From the NCBI GenBank assembly GCA_045124505.1, contig JBGVLZ010000029.1, forward strand, positions 1-64,000: 64,000 bases of DNA, read 5' to 3'. Below, piece after piece: positions 27,301 to 35,185 of this stretch. This DNA is from RGIG7213 sp045124505 (GTDB lineage Bacteria; Bacillota; Clostridia; Oscillospirales; CAG-272). Numbering within the stretch: position 1 is the first letter of the stretch; every line of letters begins with the position of its first letter. The position numbers and the translations under genes are program-made. The notes below the pieces were generated by a model. It had not been told where the DNA came from. It worked only from the letters and a program-made list of their open reading frames with translations, and searched no databases.

Positions 27301-27823
27301 CTTCCGTTCCCTCCGTATAGAACCGTACGTTCGGCTTTTCATTATCTTGATATTCCAGCATCGCAAATACACACGGCGCGTCTGGTAACGGTACTCTTGC
27401 TATCATTCCCACGTTCTCCACGACGATAATGTATTTATTTACTTCGCTTGGCGGAAGTAGCATAGCTAAACTTTCTTCCCCCTCAAATAAAACCACGACT
27501 TCATATCCAACATTCTCTTTCAAGAAAAACAACTGTGCAGGATGCGTTGCAGGATAATGGTCTAACGGGTTTACCTTATCAATAAATTGCAGCATTACCC
27601 ATAACGCTATAACCGTCTTGTTATTTACCTTGCACAGCTCGTCCATTGCCAAAATTTCTCCTTTACAAAGCTCGGCAATGCGCTGTTCCCGAACTAAATT
27701 CCGTATGATTTTCTCAGCGGTTTTTTCTTCGGGTTTGCGTAGCATTTTAATTGCTTGCGCTCTCGTCATCGCACCGTATTGCGACAACCATTTGAGTAAG
27801 TATCTTTCGTCTTCTAAAAGCAA
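27293..27823 (-). CDS. DUF5697-like / replication-relaxation-type winged-helix protein
   Basis: 176 residues with a TTG start supported by AAGGAGG seven bases upstream. The first 60 residues (RYLLKWLSQYGAMTRAQAIKML...) form a winged-helix pattern like that of replication-relaxation proteins, followed by a mixed domain of about 100 residues. I recall this type as DUF5697 next to VirB4 genes in clostridial conjugative elements. DNA binding is inferred from the fold; the target is unknown. Confidence 0.6.
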   Translation of the reverse strand: MLLEDERYLLKWLSQYGAMTRAQAIKMLRKPEEKTAEKIIRNLVREQRIAELCKGEILAMDELCKVNNKTVIALWVMLQFIDKVNPLDHYPATHPAQLFFLKENVGYEVVVLFEGEESLAMLLPPSEVNKYIIVVENVGMIARVPLPDAPCVFAMLEYQDNEKPNVRFYTEGTEDE

Positions 27824-27835
27824 TGTTTTACCTCC

Positions 27836-30304
27836 TTACTGCTTTTGTTTTCGGGCAAAAAGTTCTTCCAGCTCCGCCCGATCTGTTGTTATCATTTCTT
27901 TCTCTTCCGCGCTTGCTTTCACGGAAACGGGGACTTTGTTCGAACTCGAACATATTAACGCTTCCCCGCGTTCAAACCGCGTTACGGCACTTACTTCCGT
28001 TTTCGTCAGTTTCAAAATATCCTGTACGTATTTCGCTTCGTCAGGCTCAAGATTAAGAATAATCTTGTTTTGGCTATTGTTGATAATCGCTCGTCCGTAC
28101 TTCCCATCTTCCAAGCTAAAAAAGTCCGACAAATCCTGCGTCGCCGCTATTGCAGCACCGCCATAGCCACGGATTGTCTTAAATATATTCAAACAAAAAT
28201 CGGCGGCAAGTCTATTACTTGATGCGCCGATGAGTTGCCATATTTCGTCTATATATACTGCCTTTTTCTTTATCCTATCCGCCTTGATATTATCCCAAAC
28301 GTAATCCAGCGCTATCATCATTCCAACAGGCAATAACTTACCCTTGAGTTCAGATAGGTCTAACACTACGTATTTATTCGATAAATCCACGTTTGTTTGG
28401 CGGTTGAATGACTGCGCTGAACCCGTAACGAATCTACTTAATATAATCGCTATCCGTTCCGCGCGTTCTATCCCTTTCAAATTCTTATGTAAGTCGCCAA
28501 GTATTGGCATTCGCTTCATCTTTAGAGGCGCCGCATTTGCATCCACGTACAAAGACGAGTTCTTATGCGTAATCCCGAATTGCTTATATGTCTTGATAAG
28601 CGCTTCATCCAAAATCTGCTCTTCTTCATTGGATAAATCGGGTATCAATAAGGAAAAGAATATCATTAGTTGCTGAATTTTCCCTGCTAAAATCGAACCG
28701 CTACTCCCACCTAAATCTTCGATTAAATCGGTTTCAGGAGATACCGTATGACGGATTTCCATTACATTGATACAATGCGGTGAACCAGGCGCTATCTTTA
28801 TATAAGTCCCACCTATTTTCTTACACGCACGTATAAACTCGTGTCCTTTAATCGGGGCTATAATATAGTTTTGTACCCCGCGCATACGCATCCGCAGTGC
28901 AAGCAGTTGCATTGTAAAAGTCTTCCCTGCACCGCTTGTCCCAATAATATTCAAATTTGCGTTCTTGTTCTTCTTGGTATTGAAAAGGTCTATGATACAA
29001 AGAGAATTATTGTGTTGATTTACGCCAAGCAATACTCCGCTATCGTCCGACATTTCATAGCTCGTGAACATATACAGCGACGCCGCACTACTCGTTAAAA
29101 CGTTGCGTTTAGCCTTTTTTTCTAAGTACGGCTCGATATGCAAAAACGGCATTACCGTTTTCAGCGCCATCTCTTGACGATACCGACAATCCGATAAATA
29201 CACGTCTATGGATTTCAACATATCCGTTATTTGTTGCTTGCGCCAAAAAAGTTCCTTTAAAGTCTTTGCTGATACCGTAATAAAGATACTCATATAAAAC
29301 AGGTCTTCGTTATTGCTTGCAAGACCGCGCTTGATATAATACCCAGCGTTAATCGAATCGGATAATTCTTCATAATCCGTACTCGTGTCCTGCATTCCTT
29401 TAATCTTCGTCCTGTTCAAACGGATACGCTGGGCTACCTTGTCAATAATTCGGCTACGGTTTTCTTTCCGTAAATGAATATCCACGTCAATACCTTCCCC
29501 CGCATTGATGAGCGCCGACATCCAGCCTGCCCGAACGGCGCTTGGATAGCCGTTTCCTTTTATGAATAGCACGCTATAATACATACCATCCATAATCACG
29601 TACCTGCTATGCGTAAAATCTATCCCACGCGGAGCGATAAAAGCCGAAATGGGGATACCAGGTACTTGTTCAACACCTATCGTTTTATTCTCCCGTTGCA
29701 TTACGTCTACAATTATTTTCTCTACTCTATCCGCAAACGGCTCGTCTACACACGACTTCCTGTTAAAGAAAATATACAACATTTCCGCTGTTGCTTCGTC
29801 TTCATCCTCATACTCTAATATCGTGTTTCCGCAAAGCGAAAAGTAAGCCCTTGCGTTCTGCTCTACCGCTTTTAGGGCGCTATACGCCGTAGAGAAATCG
29901 TCGTATAGTCTATGCGGAGATTCGTATTCAAAAATCAGAAAAAAACGCCTTGTCAACGCTTCTTTCGTGCCTACCTCTTTGATGAGCTGTATATATCCTT
30001 CCCCAAGCTCTTTACACTTGCGGTTTTTCTCTTTGGATAGTTCCTCCCGTAAAACTGCAATATGCCTATCCGAATCCGCTTTTCGAGTAATACTCTTAAA
30101 CTGTAAGCGTATAGGCGAAATTTTCAGCCAATTTGCAAACGTCGTAATGATATTATACTGTTCGTCTTCGGAACGCAACATAAAGTTAATAGGCTCAATT
30201 TCAAGGATTTTAAGATACCGCCCGTCAATCGTTTCGACGATCCCAGCGCGGATATTTTTGATAGGAATAAAATCCTGCACGCTTTCTTGCTTTTTCTTAT
30301 TCAT
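27836..30304 (-). CDS. virB4: VirB4-family T4SS ATPase (set A)
   Basis: 822 residues. Walker A GTSGAGKT at 455-462, Walker B KAVYIDEIW and the AATQDLSDF motif are present. The N-terminal 400 residues are the usual VirB4 N-domain, without membrane helices. It overlaps the PrgI gene upstream by eight bases, so PrgI and VirB4 are separate here, in contrast to the fused set-B protein. It energises assembly and transport in the T4SS. Confidence 0.95.
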   Translation of the reverse strand: MNKKKQESVQDFIPIKNIRAGIVETIDGRYLKILEIEPINFMLRSEDEQYNIITTFANWLKISPIRLQFKSITRKADSDRHIAVLREELSKEKNRKCKELGEGYIQLIKEVGTKEALTRRFFLIFEYESPHRLYDDFSTAYSALKAVEQNARAYFSLCGNTILEYEDEDEATAEMLYIFFNRKSCVDEPFADRVEKIIVDVMQRENKTIGVEQVPGIPISAFIAPRGIDFTHSRYVIMDGMYYSVLFIKGNGYPSAVRAGWMSALINAGEGIDVDIHLRKENRSRIIDKVAQRIRLNRTKIKGMQDTSTDYEELSDSINAGYYIKRGLASNNEDLFYMSIFITVSAKTLKELFWRKQQITDMLKSIDVYLSDCRYRQEMALKTVMPFLHIEPYLEKKAKRNVLTSSAASLYMFTSYEMSDDSGVLLGVNQHNNSLCIIDLFNTKKNKNANLNIIGTSGAGKTFTMQLLALRMRMRGVQNYIIAPIKGHEFIRACKKIGGTYIKIAPGSPHCINVMEIRHTVSPETDLIEDLGGSSGSILAGKIQQLMIFFSLLIPDLSNEEEQILDEALIKTYKQFGITHKNSSLYVDANAAPLKMKRMPILGDLHKNLKGIERAERIAIILSRFVTGSAQSFNRQTNVDLSNKYVVLDLSELKGKLLPVGMMIALDYVWDNIKADRIKKKAVYIDEIWQLIGASSNRLAADFCLNIFKTIRGYGGAAIAATQDLSDFFSLEDGKYGRAIINNSQNKIILNLEPDEAKYVQDILKLTKTEVSAVTRFERGEALICSSSNKVPVSVKASAEEKEMITTDRAELEELFARKQKQ

Positions 30305-30617
30305 CTATCTTGATCTCCTTCTTAAAATGTAGTTTCCTTTTCCGGCTTAAAAACCTAAAAATATGCCCTATGTATTCAAATAACGAGTCTCCGTCTATGC
30401 CCATCATTGTAATAAGCACCAACGGGAGCATTGTTAAAACCATTACGATAATCCGCACCGTACCGCTCATCGGTATCAATGCGCCTTCAACATATCCTAA
30501 CCCTGCTAATAAAATTACAGTCTCCACGGCGTTTCGGAATGATAACAATCCACCAAGCCATTTCCCCGAGTCTGTATAATTCGCAGGAATCACGTAATAT
30601 TTATTCTCTTCTTCCAT
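30297..30617 (-). CDS. prgI: PrgI-family T4SS membrane subunit
   Basis: 106 residues with two membrane helices (about 29-47 and 52-72), then GDSLFEYIGHIFRFLSRKRKL and a basic tail. Size, topology and position immediately upstream of VirB4 are diagnostic of PrgI/VirB3-like proteins of Gram-positive conjugation systems, which couple VirB4 to the membrane channel. GGAG lies close to the ATG. Confidence 0.88.
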   Translation of the reverse strand: MEEENKYYVIPANYTDSGKWLGGLLSFRNAVETVILLAGLGYVEGALIPMSGTVRIIVMVLTMLPLVLITMMGIDGDSLFEYIGHIFRFLSRKRKLHFKKEIKIDE

Positions 30618-30628
30618 ACTCTCCTCCC

Positions 30629-31510
30629 TTACATTTCTTCTGCTAACGTTTTTCTAAGCGAATCCGTCAAATAATCCACATATTCACGATTGCTTATACC
30701 GTAGCTATACTCCGCGTCTAAATCCAAATTAAACGCATCTAAAAGCACGCTGTCGTCAAACGGAGCTATCGTACATACTAAATAATCTATCGTTTCAAAC
30801 AGTATTTCCCCTAAAGGACTTACTACCTGTCTTTTTAACGTACGCTCTTCATAGCTTACAGGAAACATTCTGTCCGATACACTATTCATTTTCTCTAATA
30901 GATTGCTTTTGCTTGTGTTCTGTTGATTCATTGATACACAATACGATGCCAAAATATAGCATACGTCGTATGCTTGTGCTTCCTTGGTATTATCTACTAT
31001 ATTCGCAAGAGATAATGCTAAATCAAAAGTAGAACCTGTAAGGCTCTCTACTATTCTTTCAAGTGTGGAATCGTAAGCCCCATTTATTGCGTCATTGATG
31101 GATACAGATAAATCGTCATAAGAATCCAAGAAGGAATTTTGACCTGTAATACCCCCAAATACAATGCTTGGCAAGGATACGATCGTGATGATGAGGATAA
31201 GCACAAACATACAGACACAAACAAGTATCTTAAATAAGGTATGCCTTAATGCCCACGCTGCTGATATAATCGCACCCCAGGGCCCACCAGCCGCTGTTCC
31301 TGCCGCCACTTCCGCAACGGCTTTACCAGTTTCGACGCCGGCTTTCACCGTCGAGGCAGCGGCGTTTACGGTTGCTTCGGTTGCTTTTTTTGCGGCTTCT
31401 TTTGCTACGGTTTTCCCCGCCTGCTTTGTTGCCTTCGCCATTTCCCTGGCGGCTTGTCCATAGTTGTCCGAGCCTTCCCCTACCTGCTGCTTCGTCGGTT
31501 CTTTTGCCAT
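30629..31510 (-). CDS. T4SS membrane protein with Ala/Lys-rich cytoplasmic region
   Basis: 293 residues. Residues 1-75 are an Ala/Lys/Thr-rich helical segment (repeated KxAxKxA), then comes a single strong membrane helix (about 91-118) and a helical external domain of about 170 residues. In related clostridial elements a protein with the same N-terminal plan continues into a lysozyme/NlpC-P60 cell-wall hydrolase. Here no catalytic Cys-His or Glu motif follows and the protein is shorter, so it looks like a non-catalytic version. Position between VirB6-like and PrgI supports a structural T4SS role. Confidence 0.6.
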   Translation of the reverse strand: MAKEPTKQQVGEGSDNYGQAAREMAKATKQAGKTVAKEAAKKATEATVNAAASTVKAGVETGKAVAEVAAGTAAGGPWGAIISAAWALRHTLFKILVCVCMFVLILIITIVSLPSIVFGGITGQNSFLDSYDDLSVSINDAINGAYDSTLERIVESLTGSTFDLALSLANIVDNTKEAQAYDVCYILASYCVSMNQQNTSKSNLLEKMNSVSDRMFPVSYEERTLKRQVVSPLGEILFETIDYLVCTIAPFDDSVLLDAFNLDLDAEYSYGISNREYVDYLTDSLRKTLAEEM

Positions 31511-31533
31511 TGTCTTTATATTACCTCCTTACG

Positions 31534-33612
31534 TTAGTCTCTTTTTCTTCTTGGGGATTGAGTACTACTCATATCCCGTCTTGACGGCTCTGCATACCTT
31601 GACGGTGTGCCACTATACCGTACTGTTTCTACGGATACCGTTTTCACATTTCCGTCCGCACCATATACAGCTTCCCCGTCTTCATATACAGGTCGCCTTT
31701 CTACGCTCGGCGTTCCCTGAATACCATACCACGAATTACCGTTTGCATCTTCATACACCTGATAATCCCAACGCGGGGTTGTGTATTGCGACGCATCATA
31801 AAACGTTGTTCCTGACCCGTCTTCGTGACGAACCTCAAAATGCCCGTGTTCGCTTCCCGAACTATCTACTGACGTAATCGGTTGGTCATAACTTGGCATA
31901 AAGTTCTCAAACTGTGCCTGATTAAAATCATTTGCGTTTACACCTTCTTCAAAGGCAGGGATTTCAGAGCGCGGTTGCATTGCGTACCAATCCACTCCGT
32001 CTGCCGTTTGAATAATAGAATGTGGCGCGTCTGGTTCTTCAAAATACGCGCTGTTATACCACATACTTTGCCCATTAGGTGTCGTCGCAGCAATCACTCC
32101 GTTATCTATTGTACGAAGCGTTGTACCGCCTTGTGCTGTAGGGAACGTTGCTTGAACCTGTTCACCATCTCCGCCGTTAAACGTAGGAGCATTGAAAAAC
32201 TGTCCTGCATTTGCCCCACTTGCCGTTTGATACCACGTAGAACCATCCGACGCAGATACAACAGAATGCGGTCCTTGCGGTTTATCAAATTGTTCTGCAT
32301 TAAATAAACCTAAAGACGTTTGCTTACCGTCTGCACCTATGGCGTTCGTGGTAATTTTTCCGCCTGATATCTCAGTTCCAGACAAATTTTGCCCTTTTAG
32401 ATGTGGCATATAATTGCCTAAACTTCTATCCGCTATATCTCCACCGATTTTACCTGATACGTTAGGGGTTTTACTTGCAACAGATGCGATGGAATTCCCG
32501 TTCAGCGTTGCACCGTTTCTCGCTGCCATACCGCCAAACATTCTTCCAAAGAATCCAATACTTCCGCCCATGCCCATCTTTTGTCCGCCTTGCGTTACCG
32601 CATCACGAACGTAGGAATTACCGCTAAACTTATTTGCAAGTCCTGCCATAAATCCTCCACCGGCTCCACCAGATACTCCAGCACCGGCAAAGGCTTGTCC
32701 TGCTTTCATAAAGCCACCGCCCATACCTGTAACTACACGCGCTGCCATAAGAAGTTCAAAACCTAAGCCACTTCCCGTTTGCGCTACGTTTAAGCCAATG
32801 GACGCAAGGTAGGAATCGAAACGTTGTGCCGTCTTCAAAAATGCGATTGCACAAAATAACCAAAGGAAGATACTTCCTTTACCATTTGATAACGTTCCAC
32901 CGTTCGCCATATAATGTCCTACTGAACTGTTGAACGCACGTAAAAACCATACGTTCATAATAAGCAGTAAGAGCTGTGAGCCAACCATTCTGCACCAAGA
33001 TTTGAAAACCTGTCCCGTTGCTTTGGAGGCACCCATTGAATATGCAAGCGGCGACGTATAACAAAGGACGCCGACTACGACGTAGCGTTCTACCACTTCA
33101 AGTAAGAGCTTGAAATAATTCCAACCCAATGCCAGCATTAGGATTAAAACAAGTATTTCTCCTACAACCGATAAAGTATTTACGAAGTTCTTTAACCCAT
33201 TTTTAAGCACGTTCTCTATCCCGACAAACGTAAACGTTTCTCTGCCGTTAGATAAATCCATTAGTGCTGTATACGGAGCTTTTGCTATTTCCAATACATA
33301 TAAAAAGATTGGTTTCGCAAACCAAATCAATACCGCGAATAACGCGCTTCTAAGGATTAAGCTCCAAGGATTCTCTGCTTCTGTAATCGGTCCGCCAAAT
33401 GAACGGAATAACTGCCATACTGTTATTAGGAACAATATTGTCCAAGCTATGTACTGCATAACGGTAAACGCTGTTGAAACAAACGGAAAATAGGATTCCA
33501 TTGCAAGCATATCCGTCCCGAGTGCGTTTAGAAAAATTCCTGAAACGGCATCCATAAGATCGGTTGTCGTTCTTGCCACCCAGTCCACTATGCCCTCTAA
33601 AATCCAGTTCAA
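31534..33612 (-). CDS. VirB6/TrbL-like T4SS channel protein with repeat tail (set A)
   Basis: 692 residues, TTG start nine bases after AAGGAGG. About six to seven membrane helices occupy residues 1-300. A Gly/Ala/Met-rich linker (about 300-390) and a soluble tail (about 400-692) follow. The tail has about four imperfect repeats of roughly 60 residues with FNxxxFxxPxxPHS and DGxxWY elements. The membrane part fits TrbL/VirB6, the polytopic channel component. The repeat tail is additional and may contact substrates or surface proteins; its function is not known to me. Confidence 0.78.
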   Translation of the reverse strand: MNWILEGIVDWVARTTTDLMDAVSGIFLNALGTDMLAMESYFPFVSTAFTVMQYIAWTILFLITVWQLFRSFGGPITEAENPWSLILRSALFAVLIWFAKPIFLYVLEIAKAPYTALMDLSNGRETFTFVGIENVLKNGLKNFVNTLSVVGEILVLILMLALGWNYFKLLLEVVERYVVVGVLCYTSPLAYSMGASKATGQVFKSWCRMVGSQLLLLIMNVWFLRAFNSSVGHYMANGGTLSNGKGSIFLWLFCAIAFLKTAQRFDSYLASIGLNVAQTGSGLGFELLMAARVVTGMGGGFMKAGQAFAGAGVSGGAGGGFMAGLANKFSGNSYVRDAVTQGGQKMGMGGSIGFFGRMFGGMAARNGATLNGNSIASVASKTPNVSGKIGGDIADRSLGNYMPHLKGQNLSGTEISGGKITTNAIGADGKQTSLGLFNAEQFDKPQGPHSVVSASDGSTWYQTASGANAGQFFNAPTFNGGDGEQVQATFPTAQGGTTLRTIDNGVIAATTPNGQSMWYNSAYFEEPDAPHSIIQTADGVDWYAMQPRSEIPAFEEGVNANDFNQAQFENFMPSYDQPITSVDSSGSEHGHFEVRHEDGSGTTFYDASQYTTPRWDYQVYEDANGNSWYGIQGTPSVERRPVYEDGEAVYGADGNVKTVSVETVRYSGTPSRYAEPSRRDMSSTQSPRRKRD

Positions 33613-33642
33613 TAAGCATCACCTCCTTCTCTTATCCCGGAT

Positions 33643-34008
33643 TTAGCCGACATAGTTCCCGCCGGTAATCAACGGTTGTAAGTAAGCTACAATGAACCCA
33701 AGCGAATTCAAGATTATCCACGTAATCACGATACGCTTTATCCACGCCGTAGCTTCGTCTACCGCTTTTTGGTTTCGAGAAACCATTCTTATTACCAACG
33801 CTACTGCTGCCATTGTGACTGCCACGATTGTGCTAATCGCCACGATTTTACCATAGAAATCTCGCATAATCGTAGAGAATCTGTCCCAAATCGTTTCTGC
33901 TTCCGCAGCAAACGTGGGCTGAATACACACCATAAGCGCCATTATGACCGCTATCAGCGTCCAATACAATACTTTCGGTTTCCCTTTTGTCTTTTTTTGT
34001 TTCAGCAT
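33643..34008 (-). CDS. VirB2/TrbC-like T4SS pilin (set A)
   Basis: 121 residues with a cleavable signal peptide (basic KQKKTKGKPK, hydrophobic core, cleavage near TFAAEA) and two membrane helices (about 55-75 and 88-108) separated by a short basic loop. This is the plan of VirB2/TrbC pilins. AAGGAGG lies six bases before the ATG. It is the first gene of the long operon and has a leader with a predicted promoter at about 34.23-34.25 kb. It is similar in shape, but not closely in sequence, to the 110-residue pilin-like protein of set B. Confidence 0.72.
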   Translation of the reverse strand: MLKQKKTKGKPKVLYWTLIAVIMALMVCIQPTFAAEAETIWDRFSTIMRDFYGKIVAISTIVAVTMAAVALVIRMVSRNQKAVDEATAWIKRIVITWIILNSLGFIVAYLQPLITGGNYVG

Positions 34009-34212
34009 CCTGCACCTCCTTATATAAATTCAATAAAGATACGTGCTTTCTGCAAACGCTAAATCCAAAACTTAAAATTGTAGGCAATTCCTTTTCTTTG
34101 ATTTCATTTTTACTACTTCACGTACCTTATTTTCTAAAATAATATACTATAACCACTTTCACACGTGATTGAAGAAACTTATTTAATCGCCTATAATCCA
34201 CCTGGCAAAAAT

Positions 34213-34221
34213 ACCTCCTTT
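34213..34221 (-). promoter_or_regulatory. Ribosome-binding sequence without a gene at the predicted mRNA 5' end
   Basis: AAAGGAGGT is followed only by a possible five-codon TTG frame (ending TAG at about 34196). With the promoter at 34226-34254 the transcript would begin almost exactly at this sequence, a position known to stabilise mRNAs in Bacillus. It is about 200 bases ahead of the pilin start. Confidence 0.35.
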
Positions 34222-34225
34222 AATG

Positions 34226-34254
34226 ATTTTGTTAAAAAATTTGCACGTTGACAA
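34226..34254 (-). promoter_or_regulatory. Predicted promoter of the T4SS operon
   Basis: On the minus strand TTGTCA (34249-34254) and CAAAAT (34226-34231) are 17 bases apart. The -35 box matches five of six and the -10 four of six consensus bases. Its position upstream of the first T4SS gene makes sense. A TATAGT further downstream is an alternative -10. Confidence 0.4.
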
Positions 34255-34418
34255 AAGGCCAGTTCCTTCGCCCTTTCTTTGACCGAGTAATTTGCAGGGT
34301 GCCGCTATGCGCGCAATTAAACGTTGGGCGAGCTCTTGTCTTCGCACACTATCCGAACGTGCCTGTATCCTTCCTGATGCAACGCTATTCAGTTGTGATT
34401 TATATCTATTACGCTCTC

Positions 34419-34436
34419 ATAAACGGAACCGTTTAT
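34419..34436. promoter_or_regulatory. 18-base palindrome downstream of the HTH regulator gene
   Basis: ATAAACGG and CCGTTTAT are separated by two bases. No T-run follows on either side, so it is more like an operator for a dimeric protein than a terminator. Confidence 0.3.
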
Positions 34437-34454
34437 AAAAACGATAATAGCGAG

Positions 34455-34793
34455 TTACTGCTTGCCTTTTTTCTCAGGCTTTTTGAAGGTTTTGATAATA
34501 CTATGTAAAACTTCTTTATCCTTACCTTCCTGTGTTTTCAACAATCTTTCCAAGAGTTCGCATTGACTATCAGTTAGATACTTCATACCGAGCCGAAACC
34601 CTTCCACCACGTGAACTCCTCCACCCGTGCCCTTTGTTGTATAGAAGGGATAAGATAAAGATAACAACTCTATATCACGACGTATTGTACGTCTATTTAC
34701 AGAAAACTCAAATGCAAGATTATCTATCGTTTCATAGCGACGCTCACACAAAAGCCTTACTAATGCTTGTCTTCTCTCAGTCGTCGCCTTCAT
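34455..34793 (-). CDS. Small DeoR-type helix-turn-helix regulator
   Basis: 112 residues. The N-terminal 60 residues form a winged helix (RRQALVRLLCERR then IDNLAFEFSVNRRTIRRDIELLS), as in DeoR/HTH_11 regulators. A short Gly-rich hinge (TKGTGGGVHV) and a C-terminal dimerisation-like helix region follow, ending in a Lys-rich tail. Regulators of this small type recur in clostridial mobile elements. It lies between the glycan locus and the T4SS operon, on the same strand. The palindrome 47 bases upstream (34840-34862) is a good candidate autoregulatory site. Confidence 0.75.
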   Translation of the reverse strand: MKATTERRQALVRLLCERRYETIDNLAFEFSVNRRTIRRDIELLSLSYPFYTTKGTGGGVHVVEGFRLGMKYLTDSQCELLERLLKTQEGKDKEVLHSIIKTFKKPEKKGKQ

Positions 34794-34902
34794 ATTGATT
34801 TTCCTCCTTGAAGGGCTTGTGCGAGAAGTTTAATGCTCTAATGGGACACCTAATGTCCCATTGTAAAAAATATTTTTTATTTTTTGAAAAAATTTTTTTC
34901 AT
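34777..34902 (-). CDS. Possible 41-residue leader ORF overlapping the regulator start
   Basis: ATG 34902 is preceded by GGAGG with five-base spacing and opens a 41-codon frame (MKKIFSKNKKYF...), which spans the palindrome and ends with TGA inside the first codons of the regulator gene (17-base overlap). Translation could couple to the regulator. No family is recognised; it is too short to be sure it is made. Confidence 0.35.
   Translation of the reverse strand: MKKIFSKNKKYFLQWDIRCPIRALNFSHKPFKEENQYEGDD
34840..34862. promoter_or_regulatory. Perfect 9-bp inverted repeat, candidate operator
   Basis: AATGGGACA and TGTCCCATT flank a five-base centre. It lies 47 bases upstream of the HTH regulator start and is not followed by a T-run. 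It is also within the small leader ORF, so it could act as DNA operator or as an RNA hairpin. Confidence 0.5.
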
Positions 34903-35012
34903 ATTTACCTCCATTTGCTAAAACTCGTTTTGTCGAATTTCGCTGTCGGAGGTGCACGAATAATCGTACTTTTTCTTGAATTATGAAGAAGTTTGTCGAT
35001 AGGGCAAAATAA

Positions 35013-35054
35013 AAAGCACCTACCGAACAGTTTTATCTGTTCGATAGATGCTTT
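35013..35054 (-). terminator. Intrinsic terminator of the PFK/glycan operon
   Basis: AAAGCATCTATCGAACAG pairs (two wobbles) with CTGTTCGGTAGGTGCTTT around a six-base loop, followed by TTTTATTTT on the minus strand. It would end the long glycan-utilisation transcript. Confidence 0.85.
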
Positions 35055-35077
35055 ATAGCTATCTTTTGTTTTTCCCC

Positions 35078-35149
35078 TTACGCTATAATTCTTGACTTGT
35101 ATTCGCTGCTCTTAACAAGCAGCGTAGCGCAGGTTTTGTCCCAACGCAT
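35078..35149 (-). other. 23-codon open frame between PFK and its terminator
   Basis: ATG 35149 opens a 23-residue frame (starts MRWDKTCATLLVKSSEY) ending in TAA. An AAAGGA lies about 13 bases upstream, a poor spacing. It may be a small peptide, a gene remnant, or chance. A GCTGCT/AGCAGC hairpin lies within it. Confidence 0.2.
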
Positions 35150-35185
35150 CAGTATATACCTATCCTTTGTATTTTTTCCTATATT

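Larger units (their letters stand above)
34009..34454. other. Non-coding leader and regulator-operon gap
   Basis: No supported gene in these 446 bases. Seen here: a predicted promoter (34226-34254), an AAAGGAGG without a gene (34213-34221), and an 18-base palindrome (34419-34436). The rest (about 34260-34415) shows no recognisable feature. Confidence 0.5.
34794..35185. other. Right boundary zone of the element
   Basis: These 392 bases hold the 41-codon leader ORF, the palindrome at 34840-34862, the PFK terminator at 35013-35054 and a 23-codon minus-strand frame at 35078-35149. The right end of the integrated element probably lies here, because the next gene upstream is a core glycolytic gene. 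I did not find a copy of the left 23-base repeat, so the attachment site is not located. Confidence 0.35.

Noticed and set aside
30629..31510. Call as lysozyme/NlpC-P60 hydrolase
   Set aside because: Only the N-terminal plan resembles such proteins; the catalytic domain is absent.
33848..34087. 79-codon minus-strand frame in the pilin leader
   Set aside because: Starts with TTG without ribosome site and runs in another frame through most of the pilin gene, which has a clear signal peptide and helices.
34248..34508. 86-codon plus-strand frame overlapping the end of the HTH gene
   Set aside because: No ribosome site, opposite to all neighbours, composition unlike a protein, and it overlaps the regulator's coding end.
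34925..34945. TGTCGAA sequence resembling a Spo0A box
   Set aside because: A 7-base match is expected by chance several times in a window of this size, and no promoter is placed to use it.
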